DNA from: Henckelia pumila
Lineage: Eukaryota; Streptophyta; Magnoliopsida; Lamiales; Gesneriaceae
DNA: 64,000 nucleotides
NCBI RefSeq assembly: GCF_033568475.1
Contig: NC_133123.1
Span: 1,240,001 to 1,304,000, forward strand
Direction of reading: 5' to 3'
The translations under genes and the position numbers were made by a program. The notes below the pieces were generated by a model, which saw only the letters and a program-made list of their open reading frames with translations, was not told the origin of the DNA and made no database searches. Positions within the stretch are counted from its first letter, which is position 1. Each line of letters begins with the position of its first letter. This document shows positions 42,476 to 54,789 of the stretch, one piece after another.

Positions 42476-45400
42476 TTACCCGAACATCTCCGGGTAGCGA
42501 GTCCTCATCCTATCTCGAATCTGCGTCACTATGTCAGCTGTCTGCTGCACAATCTCTGGACCCAACAAAATCCTCTCTCCAACCTCATCCCAATGCACCG
42601 GAGATCTGCATCTCCTCCCATACAGTGCTGCATATGGAGCCATACCTATAGACGACTGAAAGCTGTTGTTATAGGTAAACTCCACTAATGGCAGTCTAGT
42701 CTCCCAAGATCCTCGAAAATCGATGACACAAGCTCTCAGAAGATCCTCGAGAACCTGGATCACCCTCTCAGACTGACCATCTGTCTGGGGATGAAACGCT
42801 GTACTGAACAAAAGCCTAGTCCCCAAAGCTGTGTGCAGACTCTTCCAAAATGCTGAGGTGAATCTCGGATCCCTGTCTGACACGATAGACACTGGTATGC
42901 CATGCAGTCTAACAATCTCTCTGATGTACAGCTCTGCATACTGTGTCAAAGTGTAAGTAGTCCTTACCGGCAAGAAATGAGCTGACTTGGTGAGTCTATC
43001 CACAATCACCCAAATCGCTGTACACCCTCTAGTACTCCTCGGTAAGCCAACCACAAAGTCCATCATTATATTCTCCCACTTCCATTCCGGAATAGGGAGA
43101 GGTCTAAGAAGTCCTGCTGGACGCTGATGCTCTGCTTTGACTTGCTGACAAGTCAAGCACTCTGACACCACTCTCCCGATGTCACTCTTCATCCCGGGCC
43201 ACCAATATGATAACTGTAAGTCTCGGTACATCTTCGTACTTCCGGGGTGAATGAAGTACGGAGATGCATGAGCCTCTGCTAGAATCTCGGCTCTCAACTG
43301 ATCAACGTTCGGTACCCACATCCTCCCACGGTACTGAACGATGCCGTCCTCCACTGTATACAAGAGATTACCTCTGGCCTCATCTCTCTGTCTCCATCGC
43401 TGTAGCTCCTCATCAGTGGACTGTCCTTCTCTAATCCGATCTCGCAGAACTGGCTGCACCGTCAACACTGACAAGCTCGGTGCATGGCCGCTCGGATAGC
43501 ACTCCAAACCAAATCTCTGAATCTCGGTCTGTAGTGGTAACTGTACAGTCAAACATGATACCACTGACGACTTTCGACTCAAAGCATCTGCCACTACATT
43601 AGCCTTACCCGGATGGTAGCTAATGTCACAATCATAATCCTTAACAAGCTCAAGCCATCTGCGCTGCCTCATGTTCAACTCCTTCTGGGTGAAGAAGTAC
43701 TTGAGGCTCTTGTGGTCGGTGAAAATCTTGCACTTCTCGCCGTAAAGATAGTGCCTCCAGATTTTCAACGCAAATACCACTGCTGCAAGCTCCAAATCAT
43801 GCGTCGGATAGTTCTGCTCATGAATCTTCAACTGTCGCGACGCATATGCGATAACTCTGCCACTCTGCATAAGTACTGCGCCCAAACCAAGCTTGGACGC
43901 GTCGGTGTACACCACTAACTCCTCATGTGGCACTGTCATAGCTAACACCGGTGCTGAAGTAAGTGCATCCTTCAGCTGATCAAAACTCCTCTGACAATCT
44001 GGACTCCAACTATACTTCGCGTTCTTCTTGGTCAAGGAAGTCAAGGGTAATGCAATAGAGGAAAAACCCTTGATGAACTTCCTATAGTATCCTGCTAAAC
44101 CCAAGAAGCTACGAATCTCCGAAGCATTCTTTGGAATCCCCCAATCCCTCACTGCCTGCACCTTGGACTGATCCACTGCAATCCCATCCCTAGAAATAAT
44201 GTGGCCTAGAAACGCCACCTGCTCCAACCAAAACTCACACTTACTGAACTTTGCAAACAGTCGATGCTCCCTCAAAGTCTGCAAGGCTGTATGCAAATGC
44301 TGTGTGTGCTCCTCAATGCTCCTCGAGTAGATCAATATGTCATCAATGAATACAATGACAAACTGATCTAGATATGGCTGGAAGACACGATGCATAAGAT
44401 CCATAAACACTGCTGGAGCATTGGTTAACCCAAAGGGCATCACCAAGAACTCATAGTGTCCATATCGTGTCCTAAAGGCAGTCTTAGACACGTCTGAATC
44501 TCTGACCCTCAGCTGATGGTAACCAGATCGCAGATCGATCTTGGAGAATACCGAAGCTCCCTGCAACTGATCGAATAAATCCTCTATCCTCGGTAGTGGA
44601 TACTTATTCTTCACTGTGACTCTGTTGAGCTCTCGGTAGTCAATGCACAATCTCATGCTGCCGTCCTTCTTCTTCACAAACAACACTGGAGCTCCCCATG
44701 GAGAAAAGCTAGGGCGAACAAAGCCCTTCTCCAACAACTCCTGAATCTGCTCCTTCAACTCTCTCATCTCTGTAGGAGCAAGTCGATACGGTGCCTTAGA
44801 GATAGGCACAGTATCCGGCAACAACTCAATACTGAACTCCACCTCTCTCACTGGTGAAACTCCTGCAACATCGTCAGGAAAAACATCTGGATAGTCACGT
44901 ACCACCTCTATATCTGATAAAGATCTTCTAGAAACATCTGAGGTAGTGACCACACTAGCAAGAAATCCCTGACATCCATGGCGCAACAGTTTCCTCGCAC
45001 GAACAAGTGATATCATCTGAGGAATACTGCTAAACTGAGATGCAAAGAAAGTAAACATCTCACCTCCTGCTGGCTTCACTGACACTGTCCTACGTCAGAA
45101 ATAAATCGAAGCTCCATTAACTGATAGCCACTCCATACCCAAAATCAAGTCAAACCCAGTCAATGGAAGAACCACTAGATCTGCTCGAATGGAGTGTCCC
45201 TGCAACTCCAATCCCAGATCCCTGATGACACTAGTGGTAGTGATAATCTGTCCGGATGGCATGGTAACATCGTAACCACTGTCAACAACCTCCGGTGTAA
45301 TGCCTATCCGTCTGATAAAATCTCGGGAGATAAACGAATGCGTGGCTCCTGAATCTAGCAACGCAAACGTGGAGTTGCCTCCAACTAGAATTCTCCCGGT

Positions 45401-46233
45401 GATCAAGGAGGTATCTGGGTCTGCCTCCTCTGCCTGCATCACATACACTCGCCCACTGACGTTCTGCCTCTGCGGGCAGTTGGCAATCTGATGCCCTGGC
45501 TCCTTGCAACGATAGCAGACTCCTGCTCCCAAAAGACACTGCCCGGAATGCATCTTCTGGCACTTCGGACACACTGGATATCTCCCTGGAGTAGGGGCCC
45601 CGCCCCTAGTCTGCTGCTGTGGCTTCCCCTGAGGCCTCTGCTGATTCGGGCCCTTAGATGGCCTGTAGACTTCTTCTTCGCAGGTGGCTGCGAAGATGGT
45701 CGCTGATACCCTGTCTGCATAAACTGCCTCTTACCCTGCTGCTCTCTCTGTATTTCTCTCCGTACCTCCTCGGAACGCAAGGCCCTGCTGACTGCAGACT
45801 CATATGTAAAGACGTCTGCCATACGCACGTCATGCCTGATCTCAGCCTTCAGGCCCTCCACAAACTGACGCAGCTTCTCCTGCGGGCTCTCAGCAATCAT
45901 GGGCCCAAAGCGACAGCCCCTCTCAAACTGGCTCACGTACTCCACAACAGACCTGTCCCCCTGACGGAGACTCATGAACTCCCGGATCATGCGACTGCGC
46001 ACATCCTCAGTGAAATACTTGGCGTAGAAGATACGCCTGAACTCAGCCCACGTCAGTGTAGGTAGATGGACTCCTCTGACTGCACCCTCCCACCAAAGGG
46101 CTGCATCGCCTCGCATCATATACGTAGCACAGCTCACCCTGTCGGCGTCTGTGATCCCCATATAGTCGAAGATGGACTCAAGAGAGCGAATCCACCCCTC
46201 AGCCACCACAAATTTATTTACGTAAATCGCCAT
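42476..46233 (-). pseudogene. gag-pol of E, unit 2
   Basis: It is the same as unit 1 with the same missing gag start, the same one-base frame break (about 45663) and the same integrase C-terminal deletion. In addition there is a TGA at 45097-45095 between protease and reverse transcriptase, where unit 1 has CGA, with a neighbouring Asp-to-Tyr change. A few other single-residue differences are visible (Ile to Lys near 44991; Gly to Val and Tyr to Ser in gag). The shared lesions show that the two units derive from one parent. Confidence 0.92.
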
Positions 46234-46382
46234 GCATAACTAAGTGTTTAAAATTAAGGCTAACTTAAATTTTTAGAAATTAAATCATACTATAAACATT
46301 TAAAACTTACAGACCGGTAGCGTGGATTTCTGAGCTCGCATAGCAGTAGTGACCCCTCCAAGAACCGTGCTCTGATACCAAC

Positions 46383-49042
46383 TGAAACGACCCTAACTCT
46401 CTAATAAATAAATATGCGGAAATTTTTTTTTTTTTTTTATACTACTAAATAAAATATGTACATATATGCCCATACATATATGCACAGAATAAAATAATTA
46501 AAATAAATACACGACTAAATAAATAAACAATTTAAATACTTAAATAAAATGCATTCTTTGAAATAATTAAACATCTGAGTCAACCCTAGAATTAAAAATA
46601 TACTGCATAAATAAAATAAATAAAAATGTGCATGCACTAAAAATATTTAATAAAATATCCAAAAACATCAACCCTTAGAAATATTCCAAATGTATCATAT
46701 GACATCATGTACGGTGACTCAGAGGCTGTCACGGTCACGGGGCTACTGCAGCACTGCTCATACATCCTCACCACCGGTAGGAGTAACCTGCTCCTCTACG
46801 TACTCACCTGCACCATATCCGTGTAGTGAGCCTAGAGGCCCAACATGCATACTAACAAGGGTTTAAAATAATTTAAAACAATTTAATACTAATACATACA
46901 TATACATGAATGAGCATGCTTAAAAATTTCATAACATAACTTACTTAAATAAACATAAATAACATAATACATAACATACATACTTGAGTTGTTGAGCATT
47001 TATTTTCTTAACATCGAATGGTCCTATCCGTAAGTGTGACCCATAGTGCGACTGATCAGTCTAAGAACCATCGTACGAGGCTGGTGGCGAACCACCCATA
47101 CATAAATGGCAGAAAACTGCCCATACATAAATGGCAGAAACTGCCCATACATAAATGGCCACACTACTTCAATTTCCACCTAAAATATTTTATTTACTCA
47201 ACCATACAAATTAAATCATAGCATAAAAATGGATTTCATGAATGCATGTACTTAAATAAATTGTGTGTCCTTCATATATATTTAATTTAATTTTTCTTAC
47301 TAACATATAAATATTAAAATAACTTAAATGCATAAAAATAATTAAATATATAATCAGGACACATGCAATTTTCTCATGGATGGTTCTGGACTGCTGGCCC
47401 TACACTCAAGCCCATTAACTTAAATCTGGCCCATTAACATACTTAAGCCCAATATCTTAAACTTTAAGCCCAATTAATTAATCTAAGCCCAATTAAGTTA
47501 ATTAAGCCCATTAAAATTACACTAAGCCCAATAACACTTAAATTGGCCCAATGGGCCCGAAAACCCAAAGACTGGCCCATTAACTTTTATGGGCCTAAAA
47601 GCCCATAAAATTAATGGACTAACTTAATTAAAATTTTAAAAGTTCAAATAAAATTATTTGGGAGTCCAAATAATTTTATTTCAATTAAATTGATTCAAAA
47701 ACCCAATAATTCTTAAAATATTTTAAAATTAAAAATACTCGAGCCCGGCCCACCAAACCCGGACCCGAACCTCCTGACCCGACCCTAGACCTATCCGACC
47801 CGACCCGGACACCCAGACCCGACCCAGGCCCCTAAACCCAGCCCAACCCGATGGCCCCCCTCTCCCAATTTCCCTCGGCTGCGTGCAGCAGCCCTTCGAG
47901 GGCTGCTGCCGCGCCAGTCCGGCCACCCCTGGCCGGACCATCGCCGGCAGGACCCTCCCAAGGTCCTGCCGGACCTAACCTGCTCGGTGGTCCGACCCCA
48001 TGCAGCCTAAACCCAGGAACCCGAAGGCTCTTCCCTTCGAACCCTAGACTGCACCCTTCTCGGCCGCCTGACTGAATCTGCTACCTTGGGCTCGTTTGGC
48101 TCGAGCTCTTCGAGCCACACGAGTCCAGGCCAACCTCACACCCCCTTAGGACCCTGACCAGCCGACCTGTCATCCATGGTTAACCAAAACGTGGCCATGA
48201 TTCAAGAAACAAACGAAGATAGTGCATAGTCATGCAACCCGTAACAATTCCTGTGATTTTAAAGAAAATTTCTGATGCATAACACTACACACACGAATAC
48301 TAACTGGGATGGTACAAAAATATACGAAGGAATCATGCCTTTCACCGTAGATGACGAGGAAACACGAGCGTGGGACGGTTCCGGGACGACGGGACGAAAA
48401 TACGGGCTTTTGGAGCTTCGAAACTCTTGGCTATGGCTTCCCTGGGTGACGGCTAGATGGAGAAGAAGGAGATGGAGGTGGGTGTCGGCTGAGTGGAAGA
48501 AAACGTGGGAGGTAGGTATAGGTTTAGGTTTTAGTTTATTAGAAAATAGGGTAATTAAATATATAATTAAGGATATAATATATATATAAAATATAACCTA
48601 ACCAAAACTCTAAAAGAAATCTTTAAAAATCTGAAATTTTATTGAAAAATCCCGAAATTAAAAATTAGGGGAATTTTAAAGATAATTAAAAATCATTATT
48701 TTGGCTAATTTTGGATAAAAATGACCCCTAAAATTAAATAAAATTAAATACTTAAAATTTTGAGATAATAAAACTCAAAATAATATTTTAAGGCTCCAAA
48801 AAGGCTCATAAAATAATTTGGCTAGAAAGTTGTCATCTCGTCCGTCCACGGTCCCGTCTACGCGATTAAATAATAAAAATACTAAAAATCATAAAAATCA
48901 CTAATTATGGGTTAAATGCTTAAAAAATAAATTAAATCATGCATAAATAATTCACATAATTATTTAACCCATAAATCATAAATTTAAATAATTAAATATC
49001 TATGCAGGCGGATTTACGAAATTAAAAATACCGGGTGTTACA
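46383..49042 (-). repeat. E LTR 3 (5' LTR of unit 2)
   Basis: 2,660 bp. It shares the GGTA duplication with LTR 2. A few private substitutions are visible near 47984, 48028 and 48315. Confidence 0.93.
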
Positions 49043-49790
49043 ATTCGTATGCTGGAGGATATGCTACGTTCTTCTGTCATGGATTTTGGCTTATCTTGGC
49101 AGGATCAGTTACCTTTGATCGAATTTGCCTACAATAACAGTTATCAGCGTAGTATCGATATGGCACCTTTCGAGGCATTGTACGGTCAACGGTGTCGTAC
49201 TCCGTTATTCTGGGATGAAGTCGGGGAACGGCAAGTCGAGGGTCCTGAATTGGTGCAGCAGATTATAGACAAGGTAGATTTGATCAAGCATAGGATCAAA
49301 GTTTCTCAAGATAGACAAGCCAGTTATGCTAATATTCGTCGCAGGCCACTTCAGTTTGAGCCTGGTGAATATGTGTTTCTCCGAGTATCACCTTTCAGGA
49401 AGGTGATGAGATTCGGCGTGAAAGGCAAGTTGTCTCCTCGTTTCATTGGGCCTTTCCAGATACTGGAAAAGATCGGAGATGTTGCATATCGTTTGGCTTT
49501 ACCGCCAAATCTTTCCAGTATACATAATGTTTTTCATGTGTCGTTACTTTGACAGTATATAGCTGATGAATCTCATGTGATTCAGTCTACTGATATTTAG
49601 CTAGAACCAGATCTGTCTTTTGTTGAACGACCAATCCGTATCCTAGACAGGAATGAGAAAGTTCTTCGGAACAAGACTATACCACTTGTGATGGTACAGT
49701 GGCAGCGCCGAGGCGTTGAAGAAGCAACTTGGGAAACTGAAAGTCGTATGCAAGCGGAATATCCTGAGTTGTTTACTTTGTACTTTTGAT
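49043..49790 (+). pseudogene. pol of element C, 3' part (integrase end and chromo-like tail)
   Basis: It continues from DGQSERTI across the E insertion: MLEDMLRS, PLIEFAYNNSY, then GKLSPRFIGPF and LSSIHNVFHVSLL. Next come TGA at 49550-49552 and TAG at 49598-49600, then a VEEATWE chromo-like tail ending near 49788. The integrase C-terminal domain and tail guide chromatin targeting in chromoviruses. Confidence 0.9.
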
Positions 49791-49896
49791 TTACCATGTA
49801 AGATGTAATTACAGTTGTTGTAATAAAACATGGTTTGATGTTTCATGTTGTTATCTTGATTTTGTCTTTAGATGTTATTTCGCGGACGAAATATCT

Positions 49897-49910
49897 AAAG
49901 GTGGGGAGAA
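49897..49910 (+). other. Polypurine tract of element C
   Basis: AAAGGTGGGGAGAA directly before the 3' LTR. Confidence 0.82.
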
Positions 49911-51370
49911 TGTAGTAACCCAGATTCCATTTTAAGATAATAATATGTTAAACATGATTGAGGGTTCGTAATTTCAAAGTGTTATTGGACTTCGGAAGGG
50001 AATATGGGCTTTTGACTTTGGGCCAGATCGGAAGCTCCGAACCCAGATCGGAAGCTCCGATCCTGACCACTTCGGAAGCCGATCGGATGCACGGAGATCG
50101 GAAGCTCCGATCAGGAACGGAAGTTCCGATCTCTGTCAGCCAGCAATGCCGCTGACTCAGCCTTGAGTTTTGACAAATGTCAACCGGGAAGCAGATCGGA
50201 AGCTCCGATTGCCGGATCGGACGTTCCGATCCCGACGTGTCGGACATGCACAGAATGAGCTGGATCGGAAGCTCCAATCCCGACATCGGAAGTTCCGATC
50301 GTGGCCGAGATTTTTGGCTATAAATAGGGCTCATTTGATTCAGTTTTGAAATACGAATTCCCGAGTTTCCTTCTTCAGTTATATGGTGTGAGATATACAC
50401 TTGAGGGCCCTATCGGTTAATAGTGAGGTTCTGAAATAACCAAGGCGAGGTTATAGTCATTCAGGACAAGTGTCTTCAAAGGGCTTACTACGGACGAAGG
50501 TATAGTCCGGGAATCTATTTAAGTTTTGGGAGTACTTATTAGCTTAGTTAAGGCTTATAGAACTTAAGTAGTGATACAATGAACTTTTGAATATAGGTGT
50601 TGAACCTAGGATCCTACTGTACTTGAACTAGCCTAGAGGTACGTACACCTTGACTGAGATTGCCAGCGAGTATACATGTTTATATGTTGCATTTATTTGG
50701 CATTATTATATGGCATGATATATGATTTACCGCTTTCTATATTCATATGTCATGTGCATATACACGTTGAGCCTATACCTTGTTATACCTGACTATAGAG
50801 CCGCTCAGCTCTATACTCGATAGTCTGTCACTGAGAGTACCGCGACGGCGGGGGCATTTATGTCTGTCTACTCTGGTGTACTAGACGAGTGTGGTTGCAC
50901 TCAGAGGTTGATCCGTGCGGTGGCAGCATTCATGTGGCGCCGGTTCTGAGCATGACTTTTTAGATGACCCTGTACCAGTCATCATGTTTCATGCATTATA
51001 TACATATGTTTACTCATGTCTATGTACTGGGCGTTAGCGCTCACGTCCTAGTTGTTATCTTGGACACCCTATTCCATGGGGCAGATCGCAGGATGGACGG
51101 AGCTGGTAGTTCAAGGCAGGACTAGGGAGCAGAAGCCTTGAGGATTTTATTATACAGCAGGATTCGATAGAGCTGTATAATGTTTACTGTTTAAGTTTTC
51201 GATTTGGTTGTATCACTACAGTTTTTAAGCTCGGATTTTATTACTAAGCTGATATGTAAATTATAGTTTGTTTCCGCACGTTTTACTCTGTTAAGCATTA
51301 TTGCTTTATTTAAGATTAATGCATGATATTAGTTGCCAGTTAGTAGGTGATACCATGCAGGGTCACTACA
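49911..51370 (+). repeat. 3' LTR of element C
   Basis: 1,460 bp, closely matching 29143-30602, with the same palindrome array and TATA box (about 50319). Confidence 0.93.
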
Positions 51371-51497
51371 GGTTTCATGGTGAGAGTTTTTAAAGTGTAA
51401 TTATTATAGAAACGAGTTTTTATTTGATCAATTGAGTAACAAACCCCAGCCCCGGCCCCAGCCCCAGGCCCAGCAATTAAAGAATCCAATTTATTTA

Positions 51498-51936
51498 GGC
51501 TGCGTTTATTTGATTTGATAAAGGTAGGATGAGTTTATCAATCCAATATCATCATCTGTTTACTTGAAAAAATTCAATTCTCCTCAAATCTCAAAGCCCT
51601 CATCCTTCATATTTCTAGGAATAACTACTCCTTATCATTATTTTGGGAAAAAAAAATCCATAGATAACCTAATCTACCCTCTCCCAATTTAAAATTTTCA
51701 AAAATAATCTAATCCAAATTTTATGTATACAAAAGTTAACATAAGATTATTATTTATAATAGGTGGAGGATAAAATTGTAATTCGTCCACTAATCATTAC
51801 TTCAATGTCAAAATTAATAACTCAAAGTAAACATGTTACCGTTTATCCATTATTATTCTATATCCATTAAACTCATTTTAATAATCCTAGTATGATTTAT
51901 CCATATATAATCATATCCCACTAAGTACACGCAACC
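51498..51936. mobile_element. Tourist/PIF-Harbinger-like MITE, 439 bp (TSD TTA)
   Basis: The ends GGCTGCGTTTATTT and, on the other strand, GGTTGCGTGTACTT are inverted repeats, and TTA flanks both sides (51495-51497, 51937-51939). No ORF. It lies downstream of element C and upstream of the CBS gene. Confidence 0.75.
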
Positions 51937-52064
51937 TTAAAATCTTATAATTATATTCATCAACAAGTTTCATATTACTTATAATATTAAACGAGATAAC
52001 ATGAAATCTATAATTTAAAATTCAAAAGGAAGAATGATAGAACATGTTCTAACACAATCTTATT

Positions 52065-52345
52065 TATGAAGTGTTTGTAATAGATTATGTTTTTATAGAA
52101 GTGATTAAATTTATAGATGGTAAAATAGTAAAGAGAAATCAAAAGTTGGTAGTGTTTGAAAACAAATGTAAAAATCTAAAAATCAAAGTTGGGTATTGTT
52201 TGATAAAAATCATCATATGACTAGCTTTTGTATTTCAATAAAGTTAAACATAAACTAACATATAATTTAGTTATAAAAACACACAAAAATAATTTTTTTA
52301 AACCAATATCTAACACTCACTTTTTTTTAGTGATTCCAATTTAAA
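52065..52345. mobile_element. Degenerate MITE, inverted relative of 55262-55602
   Basis: The sequence GTGTTTG.AATAGATTATG...AAAAGTTGGTAGTGTTTG...CAAAGTTGGGTA.TGTTTGATAA matches the reverse complement of 55262-55602. Its ends are decayed, so the borders are approximate. Confidence 0.6.
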
Positions 52346-52502
52346 AATTACTTATCTGGCTAGAATGTGGGTGTTACATTTTAAATTAATGTATATCTTG
52401 TCTGTATAGTTTTTGTTTTTTTGGTTAATTAGTTGTATTTGGTGGGATTATTGAATTATCTGGGATAGGTTGTATGCTACTGAATATTATATAATATAAA
52501 AC

Positions 52503-52534
<32 letters not shown>

Positions 52535-52640
52535 TTGAAATTCTTTTTTGACACGGAGTACAAACCCATTAACAAGCCCACGAAGAATCGAGTCTATTGA
52601 TCCTGTCCCCTTGGGCCTCGGGTGGGCCCATCCTCATCCG
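52346..52640. other. Upstream region of CBS gene with (AT)n tract
   Basis: It contains an AT microsatellite at about 52503-52528 and a 23-24 base word (TGTATATCTTGTCTGTATAG) shared with 29022-29045. Promoter sequence is expected at the right end. Confidence 0.5.
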
Positions 52641-52642
52641 AC

Positions 52643-52650
52643 TATAAATA
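52643..52650 (+). promoter_or_regulatory. TATA box of the CBS-domain gene
   Basis: TATAAATA, about 145 bp before the chosen ATG, preceded by GTGGGCCCATC (site II-like). Confidence 0.7.
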
Positions 52651-52664
52651 AGCTCCCATTTTCC

Positions 52665-52883
52665 ATGTCTTCTTCCATGGCAGAGGTCCTGCTTGCTACC
52701 TCGTACAGTCGAAATTCTGCGTCCTCTCTTTCCGGAAAATTAAACACATCTTATCTTATCTCCCTCTCTGTTCATTTGAATTTCAGGTCATTGCATGGCA
52801 GTGAGATTTTTCAATCAGCTTGTATCGGAATTGTGTCTAGGAAAACCGGAGCTGTTCGGGATCACGGCGGCCGCCACCGTTAA
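52665..52883 (+). other. Upstream ORF overlapping the CBS gene start
   Basis: The ATG at 52665 (and an in-frame ATG at 52677) lies just after the TATA box and reads in another frame through the main ATG to a stop at 52881-52883. If included in the mRNA it would compete with the main start. Confidence 0.45.
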
Positions 52884-54247
52884 CGATGCACTGACGGTGT
52901 TAAAGAGCTCCGAAGGTACGCACGTCAGCGTGTGGGAAAGCGGCGACGAACGCGCCATTCGTTCGTGTTTTTGCGTAGGGAAAATTTGCATGACGGATGT
53001 AATTCTCTTTCTCTGTCGAGAGGAAAATTTGGCGGATCCGTTCAAGGCTTTTGAGGCTCCTGTTTCTCAAATGTTATCCGAAGGAGTTTCCGTAATCAGG
53101 CATTTGGATTCCAATTCCAGGTTTGTGGTACACACGTGATTGATTTCCTTCTTTAATACGATCAAGATCAAAATTTCTGTACAATAGCTTGATTAAAAAA
53201 GATACGTGTCTGGTTTTTTAAAATCATTGAAGCAAAGGGTCAATAAGTTCATGAAGCTATAGGAGTTAGGACACTGATTTATCTTTTTTCACTTGGTTTA
53301 TCATTAAATGTACATAAATTTTATGTGGAAGATTTTCCATTCAAATCGTTTTCTGATGTCAATCATAGAACAAGAATAGCTTTTTACTTGACTATAATGT
53401 TCTGAGTCGTACTATAACGCACTGTTTCTGAACTTTCAGCTTGCTGGAGGCATTAGATTACATACTTGAAGGCACCCACAATCTAGCGATTCCAATACAA
53501 AAGAAGTCCCTTAACAATGGTGGTGGATACTGCTGGTTAACGCAAGAGGATGTCGTCCGTTTCCTTCTAAGTTCCATCCGAGTCTTCTCCCCAATCCCAT
53601 CTTTCGCCATCAATTCCATCAACGTCATTGAAAGCGATATCATGATCTTGCATCGTGATGAACCTGCATCCTCAGCAGTGGGCTATTTTAACCGTGCCCT
53701 TAACCAACAAACATCTGTGGCAGTTGTCGATGAAAAGTACAGGTTAATAGGTGAAATCTCACCCAACAAACTAGCCTGCTGCAATGAAACAGCAGCAGCT
53801 GCCATAACCGTCCTCTCAGTTGGTGATCTCATGGCTTACATCAATTGTAGAAGCCCGCCTGAAGACTTGATTCAGTTAGTGAGAACAAGGCTACTTGAGA
53901 GAAATTTGGTACGAATGTCAGACTTGGTGAATGAGTTCTTTCATTCTTCAGTATATCATTCATCTTCTACTCGCTCCTCTGATGATGAATCTGGGCCAAG
54001 CAGGAATTGGGGATCAGGTCGAAACTGTCCAGACAGGAGCTGTGAGGCGATTGCCTGTAGCCCAACCAGTTCTTTGGTGGCTGTGATAATCCAGGCTCTA
54101 GCTCATAGGGTTAGTTGTGTGTGGGTAGTGGAGGAAGATCACACCTTGGTTGGGGCTGTAACATTTGTAGGAATGTTGAAAGTTCTAAGGAGTTTCTCTG
54201 GATGCAGGCAAAATAAACCAGAGAAGGATAATATATTTAAGCAGTGA
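52795..54247 (+). CDS. CBSX5: CBS domain-containing protein, CBSX5-like (2 exons, 377 aa)
   Basis: Exons 52795-53120 and 53440-54247 join AG/C in phase to 377 residues. Plant CBSX proteins carry paired CBS (Bateman) modules that bind adenine nucleotides; CBSX5/6 members are poorly characterised. Recognisable blocks are VSELCLGKPEL at the N-terminus, GTHVSVWESGDE, CVGKICMTDVILFLC, YCWLTQEDVVRFLL, then TSVAVVDEKYRLIGEISPNKLACCNETAAAAI, LSVGDLMAYI, a Ser-rich linker and a last CBS half with AHRVSCVWVVEEDHTLVGAVTFVGMLKVLR. No signal peptide is evident. The start fits family N-termini, but two upstream ATGs at 52665 and 52677 open an overlapping frame that runs to 52883, which could lower translation. 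The intron is 319 bp. Confidence 0.9.
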
Positions 54248-54717
54248 TCATTTTAAGATTTACCATCTGAGTTTCAAACTTTGAATACATAACTCATTAA
54301 GCAAAAAATATAGTTTAATCTTTGCATAACTGGACAGTTAAAACGGGTTGCTGATAACAGAGCAAAATGACCGAAAAACTCATCCCTCTAAGGATGTACA
54401 TATATATACATGTAGGGAAATAAGTAGATTCAGAGTTCAGTGTGATGGTAATGATCAAAGGAGATAAAAATTACAAGTTTAATATACCAACTCGGAAAAT
54501 TAAATAGAATCCCATTGTCCACCAAAAAAGATAAAAAATTTGAATCATGCTTGTTTTTCTACGTTGGAAGAGTGTAACATCAACTGTCCATTAAAATTAT
54601 TGGTCGCTTATATTTCACAAGAAAATTGTATGTGTTGCACGTCGAAACATATTGATTTTATTTTACGATCAACTTTAATCGTTTGAATGTAAGTTTAAAT
54701 AAAATCAGTATATATAA
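54248..54717. other. 3' flank of the CBS gene
   Basis: Probable 3' UTR and AT-rich spacer. Nothing else supported. Confidence 0.5.
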
Positions 54718-54720
54718 TTA

Positions 54721-54789
54721 GGTAGTGTTTGCAACCTCTATTAAGAAAAAATCTATAATCACTTATTTTTATTGGCTTGCAAACACTAC
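54721..54789. mobile_element. Mini MITE, 69 bp (TSD TTA)
   Basis: The ends GGTAGTGTTTGCAA and, on the other strand, GTAGTGTTTGCAAGC are inverted repeats flanked by TTA (54718-54720, 54790-54792). Terminal words resemble those of 55262-55602, so both may belong to one family. Confidence 0.65.

Larger units (their letters stand above)
33163..49042 (-). mobile_element. Element E: tandem retrotransposon, LTR-interior-LTR-interior-LTR
   Basis: Three nearly identical LTRs (33163-35817, 39770-42431, 46383-49042) alternate with two nearly identical interiors (35818-39769, 42432-46382), all on the minus strand, with a repeat period of about 6,610 bp. One set of target duplications flanks the whole array, so it behaves as a single insertion that gained a second unit, or inserted as a tandem. 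The LTRs are of the D family. Each interior has a tRNA-Met primer site, gag, pol and a polypurine tract. Confidence 0.95.
29143..51370 (+). mobile_element. Element C: gypsy retrotransposon (TSD GGTTT) split by tandem element E
   Basis: LTRs at 29143-30602 and 49911-51370 (1,460 bp each), flanked by GGTTT at 29138-29142 and 51371-51375. Pol is on the plus strand at 30603-33162 and resumes at 49043 after the E tandem. As in B, the interior begins in the middle of the protease; here the deletion joins exactly at the last base of the LTR, so gag and the primer site are absent. Several in-frame stops are present. The two LTRs show perhaps two to three dozen differences by eye, older than E. Confidence 0.93.
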
